DNA of 35,263 nucleotides, taken from contig NZ_JAHXBN010000049.1 of assembly GCF_019924045.1 (NCBI RefSeq), positions 1 through 35,263 on the forward strand, given 5' to 3'. The stretch's first letter is position 1. Every line of letters starts with the position of its first letter. Under the pieces are notes generated by a model. The model did no database searches, was not told the origin of the DNA, and saw only the letters and a program-made list of their open reading frames with translations. Of the stretch, positions 1-8,557 are shown in pieces. A program made the translations under genes and the position numbers. Source of the stretch: Dyadobacter fermentans (GTDB lineage: Bacteria; Bacteroidota; Bacteroidia; Cytophagales; Spirosomataceae).

Positions 1-310
1 CAGGGGTAGTCATGTGTAGCCAGGGGTAGTCATGTGTGGTCAGAGGTTGTCATGTGTAGTCAGGGGTAGTCATGTGTGGTCAGGGGTAGTCATGTGTGGT
101 CAGGGGTAGTTATGTGTGGTCAGGGGTAGTCATGTGTGGTCAGGGGTAGTCATGTGTGGTCAGGGGTAGTCATGTGTGGTCAGAGGTTGTCATGTGTAGT
201 CAGGAGTAGTCAGGTATGGTCAGGGGTAGTCATGTGTGGTCAGGGGTAGTCATGTGTGGTCAGAAATAGTCAAAAATAGTCAAGCGGGGCCAGGAACAGT
301 CATCTGCTAG
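1..310. repeat. 10-bp-phased minisatellite, forward half
   Basis: Twenty-six consecutive decamers run from 1 to 260 without a length change. They mostly alternate between CAGGGGTAGT and CATGTGTGGT, giving a 20-bp repeat unit; all fit the pattern CAnnnnTnGT with few exceptions. From 261 to about 310 the units decay (for example CAGAAATAGT and CAAAAATAGT). The array starts at the first base of the window, so its true left end is not visible. There are no unique spacers, so it is not CRISPR. The function is unknown. Confidence 0.95.
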
Positions 311-413
311 ACAATGCCTGTCCACACATGACAATTACTGACCATAGCTGACTACACTTGACCATTCCTGACTACACCTGACCATTCCTGACAGCACATG
401 ACAACACCTGACC
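311..413. repeat. 10-bp-phased minisatellite, inverted and diverged half
   Basis: About ten decamers of the form CCTGACnAnn follow each other here, for example CCTGACTACA and CCTGACCATT. They are the reverse complement of the CAnnnnTnGT unit to the left, so the array changes orientation near 301-311. These copies are more diverged from each other than the forward ones. The last unit ends directly before the stop codon of the rhamnosidase gene at 415-417. Confidence 0.85.
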
Positions 414-414
414 A

Positions 415-3400
415 CTATTTCACAGGCGCTACCGCCACCAGCTTCACCGGCCCGAGTAAGCCGCTGGGCAGCAGGGGAGAATCGGCCTTGTAAAACGGCA
501 TGGTCGTGTAGGTGATCTTGCTTGTTACGCCGGGCTGTGCGTCGCCGATCAGGCGGTTCACCCAGGTATTCGTTACTTTCACCTGAATGCTGTTAGAGCC
601 TTGTTTCAATGCCTCCGTTACCTCAATTCGGAATGGCTTTTTCCAGGTAATGCCCACATTTTTGCCATTGACAATCACTTCCGCCAGGTTTTTGACATCG
701 CCCAAATCCAGCCAGTACGTTGCATTCTTGTTCAACGCAGGCACATTTAAGGTGTTTTCATAGGCGGCAGTTCCAGAGAAGTATTTGATACCCGCCTCGG
801 CATGCTCCGAAAGAGATGTGAGGGCATTCAGCTGCGCCTGTGCGGGAGCGCCGAGGCCAGGCTGAAAACGGACTGTCCAGGCGCCCGTAACGCCCGCGAT
901 TTCTGATTCTGCCGAAGCCGGCACAGTGTAGGAGTTAGCAGCTGCTTTTCCATTGAAAACGATGAAATATGCCTGCCAGGAATCGAATTTCAATGGAATT
1001 GTGGTGCGGCCGTTGGAGATTTGGTAGGAGACTTTACTCGTTTTACCGGTTTCGGGGTTCCATAGCATCGGGATTTTACCAGTAACCCGGAAACTGACTT
1101 GCGCTTCGTTGGCGTCGTTGCTGCGGTTGTCCAGCCAGTAAATATCGGTATCGGCCGTTTGGCGATGGACGTACAGGATTTTCGCTTTTTCGCCGGTTAT
1201 GGACACATCTTTAGGAGTAATACCACTTAAAACCATTTCCAGCGGTTGTGCGGAGACATTGGGATTGCTCCAAATTTTGTTCACGAGCATTGTAAAGGCG
1301 GCAGGATCGTCAGCCAGGCTGGGCGAGCGCTCGGGTTTTACGCCGGCTACTTTCATGCCGGCAGCCACCAGGTCCCCGATCTTTTGAAGTACCGGCAAAG
1401 TCATATTCCGGGCGGTAGAATCCAGCACAAGCAATCGGTATTGCTGGCCGGAGGGCGCCACGATCATTCCTTTTTCCACTTTAAGCACATTTCTGATTAC
1501 GCTCGAATTGGCAAAATCGAATGCGTAACCTGCCGGGACCGAGGGCAGTTTTTGGGTCGAAATCTGGGTGATATTAGAGTTCTCGCCATAATAATAGAGT
1601 ACGTCCACCACCGGTTTACCCTGTTGCAGCATGAAGCAGCTCCTACCGAGGTAGCCCGTCCAGGCCGTTGCCTGCTCGGCCCAGGTTTCCTGGCGCGTGA
1701 AATACTGACCGAACGGGCCCAGTGAAAAGCCAGGCTTTTTGTCGTCGAGCGGTTGGTGCACCGAGGTATGGACCACAAATCGGTTCAAGCCGGAAGCCAT
1801 TTCAAGATCGGCCGTGCGTTTCAGTTTTTCGGGATACCAGGTAAATGCATTACCTACGGAGGTCATCGACTCCGCCGCAACGATGTTTTGCCCGTAAATA
1901 TGTGCTACCGATGCTGATTCGCGGATATCAGCCTCGCTGCGGACTTCTTCATCCGCGCCACCGGCGAGGCTGCCGGGCGTCCACATGGCGGCCATCGGGA
2001 TATCCGCTTTGCGCTTCACATCCATGCCATCGGCCAGGTATATGCGTCCGCCCTCGTGCGACTCCGTGTAACGTTTCATACCGCGGGCCTTCAATACATC
2101 ACCGATTACTTCATAATGGTTTTCGACGATCAGCTCGCCGATCGTCTTGCGGAAATCCCACAGGAACCGGTCGCTTTCCGGTGCGCTTTTCACGATCGCG
2201 CCCGTGAGCACGGGTATCCAGGGCGTGAGGTCGTAACCGCGGCGCTTTTTAAATTCCGCCGGCATGGCCTTCGTCCACGTCATATGCCCCGCCTCGTAGC
2301 TGTCCAGTACCATGTATTGCAGCCCTTTGGCGCCCATTTGTCCGCCGGTGGCGTCCTTGTACATGTCGAGGTAGGTGTTGATGTATTTGGTCACTGCCTC
2401 TCTGTCGAGTTTGTCGACTTCCAGGCCGGTAGCTTCTGGTGACGCGGGGTGGTTTTTACGGCCAGTCAGTGAGTAGCCCAGTCGCACGATCACCCAGTTG
2501 CCCGCTGGTGGCGTCCAGTTCAAGCTGCCGTCGGCTGTCATTTTGGAAGTCAGGTCCACCACGTCGGTGAGGGGGACCGCGTCTGCATGGGGTTGGATGA
2601 AGGACTCCGTGTTTTCCCGCCACGGGCTGAACCCCGCTTTTTCTTCGAACTGATCCATCCGGTCGGTGTTATGAAGCACGATTTCAGCTACTTGCACACC
2701 CTCCGGCTTGGCGGGCTGCGCATTACCACCGCCGAACATTGCCGCGAAAGGATTGGACGGCGGCGGCAATGTCTTGAATGCAATGCGGTAGTATTTAGCT
2801 GTAACGGGGGCGAACGCCAGCGTGTTTTGGGGGACGGTGCTGCCCTTAATGGGTGCCACGTCCCGGAAATTTACCCCATCGTCGCTGATCTTCAACGTCC
2901 GGTTGTTGGGCGCCCCATTGAACTCCGCCAGCGCACCGCCGGAGCTCGCGCCCACAATAGTCAATGCCTTGAATGTCTGCGGGCTATCGAATTCATATTG
3001 GATCCACATATCCTGGCCTACTTCCATCGGCGGCAGCAGGCTGGTTTTGCCCAGGTCACCATCCGTCAGTTCCGCCACGGAGAAGATACCTCCGCTGGAT
3101 GTCACTTTGGGGTTCAGCGCAGTCAGGAGCTTGTCGGCTGTCGGCAAGCGGTAGGCGATCACCGCTGCATCGGCATAGTAATCCGGCACTTCTCCGGTGG
3201 GGCCGGTAATGCCGCCCTCGGTGGGGAGGGGCACATTTTGAAACTTGCCTGCTACTGGCCTGGGCTGAGACAGTTTACCGGCAAATGCCTGACCTCCGGC
3301 GACGCGGGTTTCGGTCCAGACGTATTTTTTCATCGCATCGGTCGCAGGTACCCACGGCCCGCCCGTTACGCTCCATCCGGGCGAGCCCGCGATAGCCATT

Positions 3401-3720
3401 TCGAGGCCCAGCTTTTCAGCGAGATCGGTCGTGTGTTTGAATGCATCCTTCCATTCAGGTGTCATAAACACGAGCTTCTTTGGGGTTACGTTAGGTGTAA
3501 AAAGGCTCGCGTCGAAATTCTGGAAACCGCCTATGCCTACACGCTTCATCCATTCCAGGTCCTTGGTGATGCCCTCTTTGGTAATGTTACCATTCATCCA
3601 GTGCCACCATACCCGTGGTTTAGCGGCGTCGGGCGGGATTTGGAAGCCTTGTTGGAGGGGTGTGTTTTGTCCGAATGCGAGCGCCGGAAGCGCCCAGGCA
3701 AGTAGCGCGAGTTTTTTCAT
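415..3720 (-). CDS. Alpha-L-rhamnosidase, GH106 family, secreted
   Basis: This 1101-residue protein starts with a signal peptide (residues 1 to about 18, ending AFGQ). Near residues 29-46 comes the segment PPDAAKPRVWWHWMNGNIT, which I recognise as typical of GH106. The family removes terminal alpha-L-rhamnose, often from rhamnogalacturonan, with the glutamate-rich catalytic module in the middle; ESHEGGR near residue 550 is a likely active-site segment. The C-terminal 150 residues (WLDLGD, VIVNGKNVG, GSNSIQVKVTNTW) look like a galactose-binding-type beta-sandwich. The length fits GH106. The gene stands alone, with a repeat array directly after its stop and a toxin-antitoxin-like pair upstream in the opposite direction. 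It is not adjacent to the pectin locus at 24-34 kb but fits it functionally. Substrate is inferred from family, not shown. Confidence 0.88.
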   Translation of the reverse strand: MKKLALLAWALPALAFGQNTPLQQGFQIPPDAAKPRVWWHWMNGNITKEGITKDLEWMKRVGIGGFQNFDASLFTPNVTPKKLVFMTPEWKDAFKHTTDLAEKLGLEMAIAGSPGWSVTGGPWVPATDAMKKYVWTETRVAGGQAFAGKLSQPRPVAGKFQNVPLPTEGGITGPTGEVPDYYADAAVIAYRLPTADKLLTALNPKVTSSGGIFSVAELTDGDLGKTSLLPPMEVGQDMWIQYEFDSPQTFKALTIVGASSGGALAEFNGAPNNRTLKISDDGVNFRDVAPIKGSTVPQNTLAFAPVTAKYYRIAFKTLPPPSNPFAAMFGGGNAQPAKPEGVQVAEIVLHNTDRMDQFEEKAGFSPWRENTESFIQPHADAVPLTDVVDLTSKMTADGSLNWTPPAGNWVIVRLGYSLTGRKNHPASPEATGLEVDKLDREAVTKYINTYLDMYKDATGGQMGAKGLQYMVLDSYEAGHMTWTKAMPAEFKKRRGYDLTPWIPVLTGAIVKSAPESDRFLWDFRKTIGELIVENHYEVIGDVLKARGMKRYTESHEGGRIYLADGMDVKRKADIPMAAMWTPGSLAGGADEEVRSEADIRESASVAHIYGQNIVAAESMTSVGNAFTWYPEKLKRTADLEMASGLNRFVVHTSVHQPLDDKKPGFSLGPFGQYFTRQETWAEQATAWTGYLGRSCFMLQQGKPVVDVLYYYGENSNITQISTQKLPSVPAGYAFDFANSSVIRNVLKVEKGMIVAPSGQQYRLLVLDSTARNMTLPVLQKIGDLVAAGMKVAGVKPERSPSLADDPAAFTMLVNKIWSNPNVSAQPLEMVLSGITPKDVSITGEKAKILYVHRQTADTDIYWLDNRSNDANEAQVSFRVTGKIPMLWNPETGKTSKVSYQISNGRTTIPLKFDSWQAYFIVFNGKAAANSYTVPASAESEIAGVTGAWTVRFQPGLGAPAQAQLNALTSLSEHAEAGIKYFSGTAAYENTLNVPALNKNATYWLDLGDVKNLAEVIVNGKNVGITWKKPFRIEVTEALKQGSNSIQVKVTNTWVNRLIGDAQPGVTSKITYTTMPFYKADSPLLPSGLLGPVKLVAVAPVK

Positions 3721-3797
3721 AGTAAGATGCTGATTTACTGCCGGGAAACTGATCCTTTTCCGATGGTGAAGCGGCGCGTCCTTAATATCTACTCATT

Positions 3798-3806
3798 AGA
3801 CAATAA
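3798..3806. promoter_or_regulatory. AGACAATAA half-site upstream of the rhamnosidase
   Basis: The nine bases AGACAATAA are identical to the right arm of the dyad at 16822-16846. Here no matching left arm is present. It lies about 80 bases upstream of the rhamnosidase start and may be a chance match. Confidence 0.2.
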
Positions 3807-3874
3807 GAGGAAATTTTTAGATATTGCCACTAAGATCGATCTCACTCAACATTCCTTTTTGTCGGGAAATGTTT

Positions 3875-3882
3875 TATCTTTG
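3875..3882 (+). promoter_or_regulatory. Candidate Bacteroidota -7 element for the toxin-antitoxin pair
   Basis: TATCTTTG matches the Bacteroidota -7 consensus TAnnTTTG. A TTTTTG lies upstream but only 13 bases away, shorter than the usual 19-base spacing. Transcription would begin near 3889, leaving a leader of about 45 bases to the ATG at 3936. Confidence 0.45.
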
Positions 3883-3935
3883 AACTTAACTTATAAGTGA
3901 ATCGTATCTATTTTGAGCTGTATGCGCAATCCAGG

Positions 3936-4358
3936 ATGATTACCATCTATACTATCAGATTTGAGGGTAGTGAGCTTTCAGAAACGAATAACTTCGTGAA
4001 GGAATATTCGAAAAATGGCTTCGTAGAAGACCTTGACATGATAAGTAGTTGGCTCGGCTATCTGAAAGACCGTGGGGCAGAACCGCGGTATTTTCGTTCA
4101 GAAAACAATGTGAGCGCTGGACCGGTCGCTTTCTCAAGACTGCGGATTTATTGTATCAGATGTAGTCAGAACATCGTCATTCTAGACGGTGGTGGAGAAA
4201 AGAAAGGGCAGAAAACCCAGGATGGCGCTGAAACCTGGAAAGCGATGAAATTAATGATGGATATTGATAAAAGATTGATCGAGAAAATACGGGACGGTGA
4301 TATTTATTATTCTCCTGATCTCATGAAACTTGAAGGCGAACTGTTCATAGATATATAA
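3936..4358 (+). CDS. Putative RelE/HigB-like toxin of a toxin-antitoxin pair
   Basis: The 140-residue product begins MITIYTIRFEGSELSE and contains LRIYCIRCSQNIVILDGG near residues 70-90. A basic strand followed by NIVIL is reminiscent of the RelE/ParE/HigB fold, whose members cleave mRNA on the ribosome or poison gyrase. The pattern resembles a group of about 140-residue Bacteroidota proteins encoded just upstream of XRE regulators. I chose the ATG at 3936; an in-frame GTG at 3897 would add 13 residues, but these look unlike the family and sit almost on the predicted transcription start. Two bases separate its stop from the HTH gene, a toxin-first order like higBA. Function is inferred from context and weak similarity; the toxin label is tentative. 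Confidence 0.6.
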   Translation: MITIYTIRFEGSELSETNNFVKEYSKNGFVEDLDMISSWLGYLKDRGAEPRYFRSENNVSAGPVAFSRLRIYCIRCSQNIVILDGGGEKKGQKTQDGAETWKAMKLMMDIDKRLIEKIRDGDIYYSPDLMKLEGELFIDI

Positions 4359-4360
4359 CC

Positions 4361-4669
4361 ATGATGAATTTACTAGAAAGGATTACTCCGGATCCAGCCA
4401 TTGACAGATTCATTGGCACCAGTTTCGACCTATCCGACCGGATCCATGAAATACTCGAATCAAAAGGATTGACGCAAAAAGACCTGGCCGAAATGCTGGG
4501 CAAAAAGGAATCGCAGGTGAGCAAATGGATGACCGGCACACATAATTTTACGATCAAAACACTGGCGTTGCTCGAAGTGAAACTAGGCGCTTCGATTTTT
4601 CAAGTCACAAGTGGTCCCATTGAGCCCTTGAAAAAGAAAAGAGCAGAGCCCGATAATGTACTGGCATAG
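4361..4669 (+). CDS. XRE-family HTH antitoxin-like regulator
   Basis: The 102-residue protein carries a Cro/CI-type helix-turn-helix at about residues 25-75, with LTQKDLAEMLGKKESQVSKW as scanning and recognition helices and a conserved tail TIKTLALLEVKLG. Such proteins bind the promoter of their own operon and neutralise the partner toxin. It starts ATGATG two bases after the upstream stop, so translation is probably coupled; either methionine could be used. The N-terminal 24 residues (ERITPDPAIDRFIG) may contact the toxin. The lysine-rich tail looks disordered. DNA binding is secure from sequence; the antitoxin role is inference from pairing. Confidence 0.75.
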   Translation: MMNLLERITPDPAIDRFIGTSFDLSDRIHEILESKGLTQKDLAEMLGKKESQVSKWMTGTHNFTIKTLALLEVKLGASIFQVTSGPIEPLKKKRAEPDNVLA

Positions 4670-4697
4670 AGTAGGACGCGTCTTTTAGGGTCGAGAC

Positions 4698-4731
4698 AAA
4701 AAATCGGGACGCCCCAGCGGAACGCCCCGAT
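4698..4731 (-). terminator. Intrinsic terminator of the TonB-dependent receptor gene
   Basis: On the minus strand ATCGGG (4731-4726) pairs with CCCGAT (4708-4703), and six T residues follow (4703-4698, sharing the last stem base). The loop contains further GC-rich sequence. It lies about 37 bases past the receptor stop and may also slow readthrough from the opposing antitoxin gene. Confidence 0.6.
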
Positions 4732-4767
4732 CGATAGTGTTATAATATTCGTATTCCTTTTGAAATC

Positions 4768-7332
4768 TTAGAATGAGTAGCGCAATGTTACTCCATAGGT
4801 GCGTTGATCGCCTACTACGCCCGCATATTGGCCGTAACTGCCCGGCGCTGCGAGAAGCAGTTCGTAGTAATCCTTGTTGAACACGTTTCTGGCCCACACG
4901 AAGAACGAAATGCCGTTCGAAGCCCGGAAACCAAGGCGACCGTTGGTCAGCGAGTAGCCTCCTATGTTCAGGTATTTGGATGGCGAAGGGTTGGATGAGA
5001 ACTCCGAGCGCGCAAACACATCGATACCCAGGAAGTAGTTGCCTTTCAAGCCCAGGAATGTGCCCTTCACCGTTCCTTCACCGCCCACGGAACCCGACCA
5101 TTTGGAAATGCCCGGAAGTCTGCCGCCTGAAATGTCTTTGAAAGCCTGTTCACCGCCTACTTCTTCCAAAGGTACCGGCGCATTTTTGAAAGTAACATAT
5201 TTACCGTCGGTATAAGCCACCGCCGCGTTGAACGACAGATTGCTGAAACGGATGTTTCCATCTACTTCCACCCCTTGTACGCGTACTTTCTCTGCATTCG
5301 CGAGGTAGCCGCGGTTTACGCCGGGCTCAGGAGTTTGAACTTGTGTTTGAAAATCGTTGATGTCGGAGCGGAAAAGCGTCAGGTTCAATACCGAGTTAGC
5401 AGTCGGTCTCGTTTTGATACCCAGTTCTTTGTGATCTACGTGCTCTGGTTTTACATTGGCCAGGTCGAGCAGAACCGCACCGTTGGCAGTCGGCAAGCCG
5501 CCCACATTCACACCGATAGGCTTGTAGCCGATCGAGTAAGTTGCATAAGCATTGAATCTGCTGCTGGCTTTGTATTGAACCGACAATTGTCCCGAGAAGT
5601 TACCCTGATCGTAGTTGGTATTGAATGCCTGATCCGTGTAAACGAGCTTTTTCAATGCGAGCAATGCAGGGTCGGTGGTTTGCAAGCCGCCGTAAGTTTC
5701 TCTTTTATAGTCTACTACTTTTTTGTCGTAGTTGTAACGCACACCTGGCAATACGTGCAACTTGTCGGTGATTGCCCAGTCGGCCTGTGCGAAAACCGCC
5801 AAGCTGGTGCTTTTGATGCGGTTGGTCGTGCGAATACCGAAATTATCGAACAGGCCTGGTGTTTTCCAAAGTTCGCTGGTCGTGCTTTGTGCGAAACGCC
5901 ATTGTGCCGAACCCGCTTCTTCTGTTTGTACAGGATCTGATTTCAGGTCCTGCCAAAGGCCGAACAAACCAACCACACCGCTGAGTTTTGGAGAGATTTT
6001 ACCCGAATAACGGATTTCCTGTGACCATTGGTCGTGTGCCGAGTTACCTGATGAAATGGTAAACACAGGTAATCCAAGGTAGTCACGGTCGTTGAGCGGT
6101 ACCCATTTCCAGAAGCGCCACGCCGATGTAGCAGTAAGCGTTCCGTTGCCGATTTTGATATCTGCATTGGCAGACACGCCGCCCAGCCTGTTATCCGCTT
6201 TGGAAGGCGTATCCAGGTCAACTTTGCGTTCGAATGCGCTTGTATAGGGGAGCTTGTAGCCCAAATCAGCGATGATGGCGTCAAACTGGCGGTAAGCTGC
6301 GCGCTTGGTAGGCACTACGCCTGCCACCGGCCAGCCGTATCCGTTGGGCTTCTGATCCGAAACGTCACCGATTACGGTGATGTTGACCTTGCTGCTTGGT
6401 TGGTAGAGAATCTGGCCGCGCACACCGATGTTGTTGATGTCGTTGATCCGCTGTTGCGTATGCTCGTTGTAAAAGAGGCCGTTACGCTGTGTTCCGGTGA
6501 ACGAAACGCGTGCAGCGAGTTTTTTGTTGATCGGGCCGGTAAAAGAGCCTTTGGCCTGAATGTAGCCGAAGTTACCGTAGCTGAGTTCGAAACTGCCACC
6601 CGGATCGAAGCTTGCGCCGCGGGTAGTGATGTTGAATGCACCAGCGGTGGTGTTCTTTCCGAAAAGCGTTCCCTGTGGTCCGCGAAGTACTTCAATGCGC
6701 TCGATATCGATGAAATCCAGTGCGGTAGCAGCCGGACGTGCGTAATAAACGCCATCTACATAAAAACCGACACCCGGGTCGATACCGTCGTTAGTCAGCC
6801 CGTATGTTGAGCCGAGGCCGCGGATGTTCAGGGTCGTGTTACGTGCATTGGAAACATACAGCTGAACGGTTGGCACCAGTTCTTTCAAACGGTTCACGTT
6901 GAACGCGCCTGCATCTTCCGCAGCCGAGCCCCGGATAACCGAGATCGGGATGGGTACTTCCTGTGCTGACTCCTGACGACGGCGTGAAGAAATGATGACG
7001 TCTTCGAGGTTACCGGCAGAAGGATCGAGTTTGATGGTTACACCGCTGCCTTCGATCACGGTTTCTTTTTTGATATATCCTAAAAATGAAACTACCAATG
7101 TGAATGGAAGTTTCTGACCCGTTACAAGCTGAAATTCACCATTTGCATCTGTGGCCGCTCCGTTGGTCGTTCCTTTGATAGTTACGGTCGCGCCGATGAG
7201 CGGGGAGTCGTTGGATGCATCCAGAATCTTTCCTGAAACCGTCGCATTCACGATCGGGGCATTCTGGGCTTGTGCGACAAACGAGATGAGTAGAATTGCT
7301 GAGCTGAATAGGGTCGTTAAAAATGTCTTCAT
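4768..7332 (-). CDS. TonB-dependent outer-membrane receptor
   Basis: The 854-residue protein has a signal peptide (residues 1-22, ending VAQAQ). A carboxypeptidase-regulatory-like domain follows at about 28-110 (SGKILDASNDSPLIGATV), then a plug at about 115-240 with NIRGLGSTYGLTNDG, RIEVLRGPQGTLFGKN and FNITTRG, and a 22-strand-type barrel ending in an aromatic residue (LRYSF). Such receptors use TonB energy to import siderophores, vitamins or glycans. There is no SusD partner and it is not SusC-type. The plug (GVGFYVDGVYYARPAA, then DIERIEVLRGPQGTLFGKNTTAG) resembles receptors I associate with sphingomonads. The gene is monocistronic, with a terminator behind and a TAnnTTTG element in front. 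The substrate cannot be told from sequence. Confidence 0.92.
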   Translation of the reverse strand: MKTFLTTLFSSAILLISFVAQAQNAPIVNATVSGKILDASNDSPLIGATVTIKGTTNGAATDANGEFQLVTGQKLPFTLVVSFLGYIKKETVIEGSGVTIKLDPSAGNLEDVIISSRRRQESAQEVPIPISVIRGSAAEDAGAFNVNRLKELVPTVQLYVSNARNTTLNIRGLGSTYGLTNDGIDPGVGFYVDGVYYARPAATALDFIDIERIEVLRGPQGTLFGKNTTAGAFNITTRGASFDPGGSFELSYGNFGYIQAKGSFTGPINKKLAARVSFTGTQRNGLFYNEHTQQRINDINNIGVRGQILYQPSSKVNITVIGDVSDQKPNGYGWPVAGVVPTKRAAYRQFDAIIADLGYKLPYTSAFERKVDLDTPSKADNRLGGVSANADIKIGNGTLTATSAWRFWKWVPLNDRDYLGLPVFTISSGNSAHDQWSQEIRYSGKISPKLSGVVGLFGLWQDLKSDPVQTEEAGSAQWRFAQSTTSELWKTPGLFDNFGIRTTNRIKSTSLAVFAQADWAITDKLHVLPGVRYNYDKKVVDYKRETYGGLQTTDPALLALKKLVYTDQAFNTNYDQGNFSGQLSVQYKASSRFNAYATYSIGYKPIGVNVGGLPTANGAVLLDLANVKPEHVDHKELGIKTRPTANSVLNLTLFRSDINDFQTQVQTPEPGVNRGYLANAEKVRVQGVEVDGNIRFSNLSFNAAVAYTDGKYVTFKNAPVPLEEVGGEQAFKDISGGRLPGISKWSGSVGGEGTVKGTFLGLKGNYFLGIDVFARSEFSSNPSPSKYLNIGGYSLTNGRLGFRASNGISFFVWARNVFNKDYYELLLAAPGSYGQYAGVVGDQRTYGVTLRYSF

Positions 7333-7480
7333 GAATGAGGAATTGCTTTACTGTTTTCGATGGTGTTATGCGTGGTGGTTACTGCTAAACAGCCTTTCCT
7401 AGTGCTGCTTGCGGAGCTTCGGTCGACAACAGTAAGGTATAATCGGTGGTTTCATATGTAGGGATTGTAAGTTTCTCCGG

Positions 7481-7488
7481 CAAAGCTA
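7481..7488 (-). promoter_or_regulatory. Candidate -7 element for the TonB-dependent receptor
   Basis: Read on the minus strand this is TAGCTTTG, an exact TAnnTTTG match. It sits in an AT-rich stretch, with no clear TTG 19 bases upstream. Transcription would start near 7474, giving a long leader of about 140 bases before the ATG at 7332. Confidence 0.45.
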
Positions 7489-7540
7489 TGGATATTATTT
7501 AGTATATAGAAATGGTAGAGTAATATTTTTTTAAAATAAA

Positions 7541-7574
7541 CAGCAAAACAGCCCGGGAGGAATATCCCGGACTG
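7541..7574 (-). terminator. Intrinsic terminator of the DoxX/thioredoxin-like operon
   Basis: On the minus strand CAGTCCGGGA (7574-7565) pairs with TCCCGGGCTG (7558-7549) in a 10-bp stem with one T-G pair and a 6-base loop, followed by TTTTGCTG. It lies about 20 bases after the stop of the thioredoxin-like gene. Confidence 0.75.
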
Positions 7575-7595
7575 TTCATAATGCATTGTAAGTCA

Positions 7596-7826
7596 CTATT
7601 TAAGGTCGCCGATCGAAGCGCCGAAATTAATGTGCAGCACATTGCCGTTCGGCGTGAGGAGTGCCGGTACCGACTGGATACCAGCCTGTTCGGCGGCGGC
7701 AATTTTGCCCTTGTCCTCACCGAGATGCACTACTTCTATCTGGTCGGCCGGGATGAGGTTCAATATGTCCTGCTCTGCGCTGAGGCAAACCGGGCAGCCG
7801 GCGTGAAAGAAAATGGCCTTTTTCAT
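7596..7826 (-). CDS. Small thioredoxin/glutaredoxin-like protein
   Basis: The 76-residue product starts MKKAIFFHAGCPVC. The CPVC motif at residues 11-14 is a thioredoxin-fold redox site, and SVPALLT further on supplies the usual cis-proline segment. It has no signal peptide, so it should act in the cytoplasm as a disulfide reductase or mixed-disulfide enzyme; the partner is unknown. An upstream in-frame TTG at 7958 and ATG at 7949 give longer versions, but the extra residues are unlike the fold, and the ATG at 7826 gives a proper first beta strand. It follows the DoxX-like gene on the same strand with a gap of about 130 bases and ends at a good terminator, so the two are probably co-transcribed. 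Confidence 0.75.
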   Translation of the reverse strand: MKKAIFFHAGCPVCLSAEQDILNLIPADQIEVVHLGEDKGKIAAAEQAGIQSVPALLTPNGNVLHINFGASIGDLK

Positions 7827-7954
7827 TGTTTTCGATTTAAAATGGTTCAGTGCGAAATCGCAATACGAAGGTAGGTCGCTGGTGGACTGTTGCTCTGGTG
7901 CAGTTTTGACAAAAACAGCTGGGCCAGATGTGTTCGGTATGAAATCCATTTTGC

Positions 7955-8365
7955 TCAATGCGCTAAGACGTGACCCTGGCCGAATGCATTACCGGAGTAC
8001 TTTTCAAGCCTGCGGAACATCGTGTAAGTGACGGATACCATCACCAATGCGACGATCGCGTCGACAGTTGCTGCTAAGCCGATTACCGCCAGTTTGGACA
8101 CGAATGCGAAAATGATGTCGAAGAATATCCCTGCAAATACCCATTCTTTCAGCCGGTGCAGCTTGTTGGGGGTAAGGAGCACCGCTACACCCGAAAGTTT
8201 GAAAACGCCAAGCAGGTAAATGAAATGTGCCGGGTACCCGAGTTGAACGGTAATGTCCCATACGACAGGATTCTTGGTAAGTTCAAAAAAACCGCTTGCA
8301 CCAAACCAGATTGATGTTAATGCAGTGCCTATCCAGTAGATCGTGGTTGTTGTTTTCTGTGTCAT
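7955..8365 (-). CDS. DoxX-like family membrane protein
   Basis: The 136-residue protein has four predicted membrane segments: YWIGTALTSIWFGASGFFEL, HFIYLLGVFKLSGVAVLL, EWVFAGIFFDIIFAFVSKLA and TVDAIVALVMVSVTYTMF. The order and the GYP segment near the start of the second helix fit the DoxX-like family, small inner-membrane proteins of poorly known, often redox-linked, function. I chose the ATG at 8365 (MTQKTTTTIYW); the frame stays open to 8437 but the extra residues do not look like protein of this family. The next gene on the strand encodes a thioredoxin-like protein, which supports a redox role only loosely. Confidence 0.8.
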   Translation of the reverse strand: MTQKTTTTIYWIGTALTSIWFGASGFFELTKNPVVWDITVQLGYPAHFIYLLGVFKLSGVAVLLTPNKLHRLKEWVFAGIFFDIIFAFVSKLAVIGLAATVDAIVALVMVSVTYTMFRRLEKYSGNAFGQGHVLAH

Positions 8366-8557
8366 GACCTTAATTGTTTTTGAATGATTGATGACACAAA
8401 ACTGGCTTGAAATTGGCAGCAGCGCATGGGCAATCATCCCGAAATGGACACATCCACAGCCGGACTGGACGCTCCGAGCGGTGACATCGGCAAGGCGTCA
8501 ACGCATTTGGGAATGGTTTTTGATGCCAAACGCTCCGATGATCATCAAGAAGGGCAT

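Noticed and set aside
1..260. Regular repeats that look like a CRISPR array
   Set aside because: The 20-bp units are directly contiguous with no unique spacers, and no cas gene is present.
2587..3705. Long plus-strand open frame (372 codons) opposite the rhamnosidase
   Set aside because: It lies wholly inside the GH106 gene, its translation has no domain-like pattern, and the minus frame is clearly the coding one.
5275..5940. 221-codon plus-strand frame opposite the TonB receptor
   Set aside because: Antisense shadow in the beta-barrel region; no supporting motif.
7827..7958. Longer start (TTG 7958 or ATG 7949) for the thioredoxin-like protein
   Set aside because: The added residues have no signal or fold features, and the ATG at 7826 gives the standard thioredoxin start.
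8426..8557. N-terminal extension of the GH43 gene to 8426
   Set aside because: The extra 44 residues resemble neither a signal peptide nor GH43 sequence; the ATG at 8558 fits the family start.
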